Source: an uncultured cyanobacterium (GTDB taxonomy: Bacteria > Cyanobacteriota > Cyanobacteriia > PCC-6307 > Cyanobiaceae). Taken from it: a stretch of 64,000 bases of DNA. The notes under the pieces were generated by a model that saw nothing but the letters and a program-made list of their open reading frames with translations, did no database searches and was not told the origin of the DNA. A program made the position numbers and the translations under genes. The stretch's first letter is position 1. Each line of letters begins with the position of its first letter. Positions 25,975 through 31,960 of the stretch are shown one piece after another. The DNA lies in assembly GCA_903823115.1 (NCBI GenBank), contig CAIJRN010000026.1, positions 59,921-123,920 on the forward strand, read 5' to 3'.

Positions 25975-28101
25975 ATGAAAGCCACCGAAGCCAAGCTCCT
26001 CGATTTCCTAAAGAAGTCGCCCCAGTTCGTCATTCCCATCTACCAGCGCACCTATTCGTGGACCGAGAAGGAATGCCGCCAACTTTGGGATGACATCGTG
26101 CGCTGCGGTAGCAGCGACAAGATCGCCGTCCACTTCGTCGGCTCGATTGTCTATGTGGAGAGCGGGCTCTCGCAGGTCACGCATCAAGCGCCGCTGCTGG
26201 TCATTGATGGCCAGCAACGCCTCACAACGGTTTCACTCTTGCTGGCCGCCCTCGCCAAAGCGGTGGGCGATGGCGAGCCGTTCGACGGTTTCTCGCAAAG
26301 GAAGATCAGGAACTACTACTTATTGAACCCGGAAGAGGTTGGCGAGCGCCATTTCAAGCTGCTGCTCTCGCAGACGGATAAGGCATCGCTGACGGCACTC
26401 GTGGGTGATGGGGAACAGCCGCAACATCCCTCGATACGTGTCAACGCGAATTTTGACTCGTTCAAGCGCTGGATTGGCGATGGCAAGGTGGACTTGGCGA
26501 CAGTGTGCCAGGGCCTGGCGAAGCTGGTGGTGGTGGACATCGCGCTGACCCGTGACCAGGACAACCCACAGCTCATCTTCGAGAGCATGAACTCGACGGG
26601 TAAGGAGCTGAGTCAGGCAGACCTCATCCGCAATTTCATCCTTATGGGTTTAGAGCCGGTGCTGCAAACGAAGCTCTACGAGCAGTTCTGGCGGCCGATG
26701 GAACTGGATTTCGGACAGGCAGCCTACGGCACGCACTTCGATGGCTTCATGCGGCATTACCTGACGGTGATGACAGGCGAGATTCCTAACATCAATGCGG
26801 TCTACGACGCTTTTAAAGCCCACGCGCGCCATACGCGCCCAGATTTTGCCGACGACCAGAGCCATATCGAAACCCTTGTTTGTGACATCCGCGATTACGC
26901 CCGCCATTTCTGTGCCATGGCGCTGGGCAACGAACCCGATGACGACCTCAAGCGCGCTTTCCAGGATCTGCGCGAACTGAAGGTGGACGTGGCCTATCCG
27001 TTCCTGTTGGAGCTCTATCGGGATTACAAGGCAGATTTACTTTCCAAGCCCGAGCTGCTCGCAAGCGTGCGACTTGTTGAGGCGTATGTTTTCCGCCGCG
27101 CCATCTGCGCCATCCCTACAAACTCGATGAACAAGACGTTCGCCACGTTCACAAAGGCGCTAAGGAAGGATCGATACTTCGAGAGCGTGCAGGCGCAGTT
27201 TCTGTTGTTGCCGTCTTACCGCCGCTTTCCCAGTGACGAGGAGTTTTACCGCGACATTCAAACCCGCGATCTCTATCATTTCCGCAGCCGCAGCTACTGG
27301 TTGCGCCGGTTGGAAAACCACGGGCGCAGAGAGCGTGTGGTAGTGGACGAATACACGATCGAGCATATCTTGCCGCAGAATGACAACCTTTCTCCGAAAT
27401 GGCGTGAGGCCCTTGGCGACGAGTGGCAACGCATTCAGCAAATGTGGCTGCACACGCTCGGCAATCTCACGCTGACTGCCTACAACAGCGACTTCAGCGA
27501 TCGCGCCTTCACCGAAAAGCGCGACATGCCCGCTGCGCCGGAAAAAAGTCTGAAACTCAGCCCGCTCAAGCTGAACCAAGGACTCGGTGCTCTGGAGACG
27601 TGGGACGAGGCTGCCATCAAGATCCGCGCCGAAAGGTTGGCGGGTGATGCGGTGAACGTCTGGTCGGCGCCAAAGCTGGCTCCGGAAGTCCTGGATGAAT
27701 ACCGGCCGAAGGTAGCAGCTGTTGTCGGCGGCTACACTATTGAGGATCATCGGCATTTGCTCAATGCCACAAATGGTGCATTATTTGATGCCTTTCGCAA
27801 GGCTGTGCTCGCACTCGATCCGTGTGTCAGCGAACAGTTTATGAAGCTGTATGTCGCCTACAAAGCGGAGACGAACTTCGTGGATGTTGTGCCTCAAGCC
27901 ACGAAGCTTAGGCTCGCGCTCAACATGAGTTTTGGTGAGATCAATGACCCAAGGGGGCTTTGCAAGGACGTCACTGACATTGGTCGTTGGGGTAACGGTG
28001 ATGTTGAAGTTGGTTTCTCTAATATCGATGATTTGCCGTATGTCCTTGGGTTGGTCCGCCAATCGCTGGATTTGCAGCTCGGAAATGATGGCGAATCATG
28101 A
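25975..28101 (+). CDS. DUF262-DUF1524-DUF5655 nuclease (GmrSD-like)
   Basis: A 708-residue protein. The N-terminal DUF262 carries PIYQRTYSW (about residues 21-29) and LVIDGQQRLTTVSLL (about 75-89), the nucleotide-sensing GmrS-type motifs. In the middle is DUF1524 with the HNH-like EYTIEHILPQN (about 459-469) and LGNLTLTAYNS. The C-terminal 115 residues (YTIEDHRHLLNATNGALFDAFR onward in two parts) resemble DUF5655. Fused GmrSD proteins cleave modified phage DNA, and relatives occur as cargo in type I and BREX loci. It starts 10 bp after hsdS, and its TGA overlaps an ATG of the hsdS-tail fragment. The last 350 bp are AT-richer than the rest. Confidence 0.88.
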   Translation: MKATEAKLLDFLKKSPQFVIPIYQRTYSWTEKECRQLWDDIVRCGSSDKIAVHFVGSIVYVESGLSQVTHQAPLLVIDGQQRLTTVSLLLAALAKAVGDGEPFDGFSQRKIRNYYLLNPEEVGERHFKLLLSQTDKASLTALVGDGEQPQHPSIRVNANFDSFKRWIGDGKVDLATVCQGLAKLVVVDIALTRDQDNPQLIFESMNSTGKELSQADLIRNFILMGLEPVLQTKLYEQFWRPMELDFGQAAYGTHFDGFMRHYLTVMTGEIPNINAVYDAFKAHARHTRPDFADDQSHIETLVCDIRDYARHFCAMALGNEPDDDLKRAFQDLRELKVDVAYPFLLELYRDYKADLLSKPELLASVRLVEAYVFRRAICAIPTNSMNKTFATFTKALRKDRYFESVQAQFLLLPSYRRFPSDEEFYRDIQTRDLYHFRSRSYWLRRLENHGRRERVVVDEYTIEHILPQNDNLSPKWREALGDEWQRIQQMWLHTLGNLTLTAYNSDFSDRAFTEKRDMPAAPEKSLKLSPLKLNQGLGALETWDEAAIKIRAERLAGDAVNVWSAPKLAPEVLDEYRPKVAAVVGGYTIEDHRHLLNATNGALFDAFRKAVLALDPCVSEQFMKLYVAYKAETNFVDVVPQATKLRLALNMSFGEINDPRGLCKDVTDIGRWGNGDVEVGFSNIDDLPYVLGLVRQSLDLQLGNDGES

Positions 28102-28208
28102 TTGAAGCCAAAACCCAACACCTCACCTACCTCTACGAACGCAAACTCGCCGCCCTGGAGGAAGTTAAGAAGACCCTCCTGCACCAGGTGTTCAACGGCG
28201 AACTCTGA
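28098..28208 (+). pseudogene. duplicated HsdS C-terminal fragment (36 codons)
   Basis: Starting at an ATG that overlaps the stop of the DUF262 gene, this frame encodes a 36-residue peptide. Residues from KTQHLTYLYERK to LLHQVFNGEL match the HsdS C-terminus with only a few substitutions. It is most simply a remnant of hsdS left by insertion or recombination. Because it has an intact start, stop and coupled position, it could still be translated as a free helix. Confidence 0.8.
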
Positions 28209-28211
28209 GCC
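28111..28211 (+). repeat. direct repeat copy 2
   Basis: Partner of 25867-25967. Differences cluster at third codon positions and at a few helix residues, so both copies have been under or near coding constraint since duplication. Confidence 0.95.
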
Positions 28212-28404
28212 CAGGTCGTTGTCTCTCCTTTCGCTCCCGTCAGCCCAGCGTGCCCTGGCGGCCCCGCCTGCTGGCTCTGGCTCCCGTTGCGCGGAGTTGC
28301 TTGTGGTAATCCTTGATCACGTCTGGCCCTGTCACTGATCAGCCGACGCCCAGCAGCGACGTGGACCTGCTGGACGGGACGGAAGGTCCAGGGAGGTTGA
28401 TCCG

Positions 28405-28428
28405 CGCTAGCGTTGAACACAACGTTGT
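28405..28428 (+). promoter_or_regulatory. candidate operator of the copG-mazF pair
   Basis: Two short perfect palindromes, CGCTAGCG (28405-28412) and ACAACGTTGT (28419-28428), lie 13-36 bp before the antitoxin ATG. An overlapping CGTTG-AACA-CAACG inverted repeat joins them. Ribbon-helix-helix antitoxins commonly autoregulate through such sites. Confidence 0.5.
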
Positions 28429-28440
28429 ACGGCTGTCGCC

Positions 28441-28665
28441 ATGGTGCTCGGTGTGCGGGTGGAGCCAGAGCTTGAGCGCCAGCTGGATCAGCTGGCACAG
28501 CAGCTGGGCAAGACCCGCAGCGCCTGCATCCGCGAGGCCATCAGCCACTATCTGGCTCGCCACGGCGACGCTGCCGAGGCCCGCCGCCAATCGGAACACC
28601 TCGCCCAGGTGGAGCCGCCGCACTGGAGTGAGCAGCTGCCCGACTGGAACGACTGGACCGCATGA
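28441..28665 (+). CDS. ribbon-helix-helix (CopG-type) antitoxin
   Basis: A 74-residue protein. The N-terminal VLGVRVEPELERQLDQLAQQLGKTRSAC (shown here in part) has the strand-helix-helix spacing of CopG/MetJ proteins. The C-terminal tail (PPHWSEQLPDWNDW) is rich in Trp and acidic residues, the usual toxin-binding peptide. Its TGA overlaps the mazF ATG (ATGA). It is expected to bind its own promoter and neutralise the partner. Confidence 0.85.
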   Translation: MVLGVRVEPELERQLDQLAQQLGKTRSACIREAISHYLARHGDAAEARRQSEHLAQVEPPHWSEQLPDWNDWTA

Positions 28666-29006
28666 CACCAGCCGTTCTCTGCCGTGGATCGGTGGTGACC
28701 GTGGCCAGCCCCGGGGTGTACTCCGGAAAGCCACGGCCCGCGGTGGTGGTCCAGGCGGATCGCTGGCTTCAGGCCCATCCCAGCGTCACCCTCTGCCCGC
28801 TCACCAGCACCCTCCGGCAGGCTCCCCTGGTGCGGATCGCCGTGGAGCCCTCTGCGCGCAATGGCCTGCGCAAGCCGTCCCAGCTGATGGTCGACAAACT
28901 CTTCACCGTGCCGGTCGAGGCAGTGGGTGAGGTGGTGGGGCAGCTGGAGCCCCAGGTGCTGGTGGATCTGGATCTGGCTCTGCGAGGTTGGCTGGAGCTC
29001 CCCTGA
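28662..29006 (+). CDS. MazF/PemK-family toxin
   Basis: A 114-residue mRNA interferase. RGSVVTVASPGVYSGKPRPAVVVQAD is the PemK/MazF opening, with the conserved Gly-Lys-Pro-Arg-Pro; SVTLCPLTST and KPSQLMVDKLFTVP complete the fold. The Ser/Thr and Arg residues used for catalysis in the family are present. It is translationally coupled to the antitoxin. It lies inside the hsdS-hsdR interval. Confidence 0.87.
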   Translation: MTPAVLCRGSVVTVASPGVYSGKPRPAVVVQADRWLQAHPSVTLCPLTSTLRQAPLVRIAVEPSARNGLRKPSQLMVDKLFTVPVEAVGEVVGQLEPQVLVDLDLALRGWLELP

Positions 29007-29063
29007 TGGATCCGGCGCCCACTGATGTGGCCACGGGACGGACCCAGGGCTTGGCGCTCGCCG

Positions 29064-29133
29064 TTTCCTGCATCGACCGGCCTACATTTCCTGCATCAGA
29101 AGTTCGACGTTTCCAGCATTAGAGTTCCTACAT
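29064..29133 (+). repeat. regularly spaced repeats upstream of the AAA/DUF4143 gene
   Basis: TTTCCTGCAT occurs at 29064 and 29087, and TTTCCAGCAT at 29110, exactly 23 bp apart. A weaker fourth copy, GTTCCTACAT, is at 29124. The set ends 22 bp before the ATG, an operator-like position. Confidence 0.65.
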
Positions 29134-29155
29134 CTGCTGCATTGGCTGCTGCCGT

Positions 29156-30412
29156 ATGGCCTCCGGCTACCGCCCCCGCATCGCTGACGGCGAGTTGCGC
29201 GCCTGCCTGGCTTCCGCCGGCGCGGTGGTGATCGAGGGCCCCAAGGCCTGCGGCAAGACCCGCCTGGCCCAGCAGCTGGCCGCCTCCACGGTGCTGCTGG
29301 ATGTGGACACCGCCGCCCGCCAGGCGTTGGCGGTGGATCCGGCCCTGGTGCTGGCGGGGCCCCGGCCGCGCCTGCTGGATGAGTGGCAGGTGGAGCCGGC
29401 GCTGTGGAACCAGGTGCGGAGGGCCGTGGATGCCGTCGAGGCGCCTGGGCAATTTCTGCTCACCGGTTCGGCGGTGCCGGCCGATGACGTCGAGCGTCAC
29501 ACCGGAGCGGGGCGTTTTTCGTTTCTGCGGCTGCGGCCGATGAGCCTGGTCGAAAGTGGCGCCGGCCACGGCGGTGCTTCGCTGGCGGCGCTGCTGGAGG
29601 GGGAGCCGCCGAGCTGCGCCGATCCAGGGCTGGGAGTGGAAGATCTGGCCGAGCTCGTCTGCCGAGGGGGCTGGCCGGCCCAGCTGGAGCGGCCCCTGGC
29701 GGCGGCTTCCCGGGCCGCCCGCGACTACCTGGAGCAGGTGCGCCAGGTGGACGTGCAGCGGGTGGATGGGCGGCGGCGGGATCCCCAGCGGCTGGGTGCC
29801 CTGTTGCGCTCCCTCGGCCGCAACGTCGCCACCGAGGTGAGCCTGGCCACCCTGGCGGCCGATGCCGGCGGCGCCGATGGGCCCCTCGACCCGCGCACCG
29901 TGGCCGATCACCTGCAGGCCCTGGAGCGGTTGATGGTGCTGGACAACCAGCCCGCCTGGCGGCCCCATCTGCGGTCCAAGGCGGCCCTGCGCCAGGCCCC
30001 CCGGCGCCATTTCTGCGACCCTTCCCTGGCGGTGGCAGCCCTCGGCGGCAGCCCCGATCGGCTGCTGAAGGATCTGGAGTGGCTGGGGTTGCTGTTCGAG
30101 TCGTTGGTGATTCGCGACCTGAGGGTCCTGGCCCAGACGCTGGACGGCGAGGTGTTCCACTACCGCGACGGCTACGGCGTGGAGGTGGACGCGATCGTGC
30201 AGCTGCGCGATGGCCGCTGGGGTGCGATCGAGATCAAGCTCGGCCCGGGCCAGGTGGAGGCCGCCGCCGCCGGCCTGCTGCGCTTTCGCCAGCAGATCGA
30301 TACCCGCCGCACCGGCGAACCCGCCTTCCTGGCGGTGGTCTGTGGCAGCGGCTATGGCTACCGGCGGGCGGATGGCATCGCCGTGGTGCCGGTGGGGGCG
30401 CTAGGGACTTGA
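29156..30412 (+). CDS. AAA_14/DUF4143 ATPase
   Basis: A 418-residue protein. The Walker A motif GPKACGKT (residues 28-35), a Walker B-like PRLLDEWQ (about 78-85) and the sensor FLLTGSAVP (about 100) define the AAA_14 domain. The C-terminal DUF4143 region ends with EVDAIVQLRDGRWGAIEIKLG, which has the D-x(n)-ExK spacing of PD-(D/E)xK nucleases. Family members are common in bacteria and archaea and are linked to mobile or toxin-rich regions, but have no agreed function. It lies between the MazF pair and the nucleotidyltransferase-HEPN pairs. Confidence 0.85.
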   Translation: MASGYRPRIADGELRACLASAGAVVIEGPKACGKTRLAQQLAASTVLLDVDTAARQALAVDPALVLAGPRPRLLDEWQVEPALWNQVRRAVDAVEAPGQFLLTGSAVPADDVERHTGAGRFSFLRLRPMSLVESGAGHGGASLAALLEGEPPSCADPGLGVEDLAELVCRGGWPAQLERPLAAASRAARDYLEQVRQVDVQRVDGRRRDPQRLGALLRSLGRNVATEVSLATLAADAGGADGPLDPRTVADHLQALERLMVLDNQPAWRPHLRSKAALRQAPRRHFCDPSLAVAALGGSPDRLLKDLEWLGLLFESLVIRDLRVLAQTLDGEVFHYRDGYGVEVDAIVQLRDGRWGAIEIKLGPGQVEAAAAGLLRFRQQIDTRRTGEPAFLAVVCGSGYGYRRADGIAVVPVGALGT

Positions 30413-30435
30413 GCCGCTTTCCCTAACCTGTCCCC

Positions 30436-30858
30436 ATGGCCGATCCAGACATCCGCTGGCGCCAGCGGTTCGACAACTTCGAGCGGGCCCTCCAGGTGCT
30501 GCAGCGCGGCGTGGAGCTGGCGCGGCAGCGGCCCCTGAGCGAGCTGGAGCAGCAGGGCCTGATCCAGGGCTTCGAATTCACCCATGAACTCGCTTGGAAT
30601 CTGCTCAAGGACTATCTGCAGTACCAGGGGATCAGCGGCATCATCGGTTCACGGGATTCCACCCGCCTGGCGTTCCAGAACGATCTGATCAGCGATGGCG
30701 AGGGCTGGATGGCGATGATCAAAGCTCGCAATCAGTCGTCCCATACCTACAACCTTGAGCAGGCCAATACGATCGCTCGCGACGTGATCGAACGCTTCGC
30801 ACCCCTATTCGGCGCCCTGCGAGATCGCTTCACTGCCTTGAGCCAGGAACCGTCATGA
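30436..30858 (+). CDS. HEPN-type substrate-binding protein (HI0074 family)
   Basis: A 140-residue all-helical protein. QGFEFTHELAWNLLKDYLQYQG is the HI0074 signature, and KARNQSSHTYN carries an R-x4-H-x-Y arrangement equal to the RNase motif of HepT toxins. It overlaps the next gene, a nucleotidyltransferase, by 4 bases. Together they match the HI0074/HI0073 and HepT/MntA type of toxin-antitoxin pair, in which the nucleotidyltransferase modifies the HEPN partner. Confidence 0.87.
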   Translation: MADPDIRWRQRFDNFERALQVLQRGVELARQRPLSELEQQGLIQGFEFTHELAWNLLKDYLQYQGISGIIGSRDSTRLAFQNDLISDGEGWMAMIKARNQSSHTYNLEQANTIARDVIERFAPLFGALRDRFTALSQEPS

Positions 30859-31202
30859 CCCTCAGTCCCCCGCTGGTTTCAGCCCAGACCACCGGCCTGC
30901 CTGACGCAGTCATCGCGGCCATCCAACAGGTGCTCGCCAGCCACCCCGAAGTGGAGGCCGCGACCCTCTACGGCTCCCGCGCTCTGGGCCGCCATCGCCC
31001 CGCCTCCGACATCGACCTCACCCTGATCGGCCCCGCCATCAGCGCCGCCACCCTGGCCCGCATCGATGCCGATCTCGATGATCTGCTGCTGCCCTGGATG
31101 ATCGATCTTTCTTGCCTGGCCTCGATTGATCACCCCGCGCTGCTCGCCCATATCGAACGTGCCGGCGTGGAGCTGTATCGCCGGCTGGATGCGCCAGACT
31201 GA
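30855..31202 (+). CDS. minimal nucleotidyltransferase (HI0073/MntA-like)
   Basis: A 115-residue Pol-beta-type nucleotidyltransferase. TLYGSRALGRHRPASDIDLTLIG contains the GS-x-x-x-G and DxD metal-binding motif. The C-terminal part (LPWMIDLSCLASIDHP) gives the third acidic residue. It is probably the antitoxin of the HEPN gene just upstream, whose stop codon it overlaps. Confidence 0.87.
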   Translation: MTLSPPLVSAQTTGLPDAVIAAIQQVLASHPEVEAATLYGSRALGRHRPASDIDLTLIGPAISAATLARIDADLDDLLLPWMIDLSCLASIDHPALLAHIERAGVELYRRLDAPD

Positions 31203-31206
31203 TCCC

Positions 31207-31590
31207 ATGACCGCGTCTACCACCCCCTCCAGCTATCACTACGTGGTGGATGAGCCGCTGCTGCGCACGATCGCGGCCGAGATCCAGGCGGCCATCCCCG
31301 GCGCCGAGGTGCGCCTATTCGGCTCCCGCGCCCGCGGCACCGAACGGCCCGATTCCGACCTGGATCTGCTGGTCACCGTGCCGGATGAATGGTTGGCGAG
31401 CCATTCGCGGTTTGTGGAGACGGATGTCCTGGGCTGGAAGTTGGCCTATCACCGCCTGCCGATCGAACTGTTGCTTTTCTCCGCCAGTGAGGTGGAGGAG
31501 CGGCGCCATGGACGTCAGAACGTGATTTCCGAGGCGTTCCGCTATGGACGCCGTCTGGATCCTGCGGAGCCCCTGCATGGCCCCGGCTGA
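31207..31590 (+). CDS. second nucleotidyltransferase-domain protein
   Basis: A 127-residue protein with RLFGSRARGTERPDSDLDLLV (the GSRARG...DxD signature) and RLPIELLLFSASEVEER following. The start is ATG 31207, 4 bases after the previous stop. It overlaps the next HEPN gene by 14 bases, forming a second pair in the reverse order (nucleotidyltransferase first). It is distinct enough from the 30855 gene that a simple recent duplication is unlikely. Confidence 0.85.
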   Translation: MTASTTPSSYHYVVDEPLLRTIAAEIQAAIPGAEVRLFGSRARGTERPDSDLDLLVTVPDEWLASHSRFVETDVLGWKLAYHRLPIELLLFSASEVEERRHGRQNVISEAFRYGRRLDPAEPLHGPG

Positions 31591-31960
31591 AACGGCGACC
31601 GGCTTTCTGCGCATCGCGCACCGTGACCTGCGTACCGCGTTGGCCATGGCGGATTCTTTGCTCTTTGAGGAAGCCACCTGGGGATTTCATCTTCAGCAGG
31701 CGATCGAGAAGGCTCTGAAGGCCTGGCTGCTGGTGTTCACGCCAGAACAGCCACCCTTCAGCCACAACCTTAGGTTGCTGTTTCAGATGCTGCGCGATCA
31801 GGGCGCCGCTGTTGAGCCCTTCGTTGGCCTCAGCCGCTTCACCCTATATGCCGTGGTGTGGCGTTACGACGAAGAACCGGATGTGGAACACCTCGACCGC
31901 ACCGTTTGGAACCAACGCTGCTCTGAGCTTCTCGATCATGTGAGCTCACTCCTGCCATGA
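31577..31960 (+). CDS. HEPN-domain protein
   Basis: A 127-residue helical protein from ATG 31577. Core WGFHLQQAIEKALKAWLLVF and FSHNLRLLFQML fit the COG2250-like HEPN domain. RYDEEPDVEHLDR near the end is also typical. Unlike the 30436 protein I see no R-x4-H-x-Y motif, so RNase activity is not predicted from residues alone. It overlaps hsdR by 4 bases (ATGA), which couples the pair to the restriction subunit. Confidence 0.82.
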   Translation: MAPAETATGFLRIAHRDLRTALAMADSLLFEEATWGFHLQQAIEKALKAWLLVFTPEQPPFSHNLRLLFQMLRDQGAAVEPFVGLSRFTLYAVVWRYDEEPDVEHLDRTVWNQRCSELLDHVSSLLP

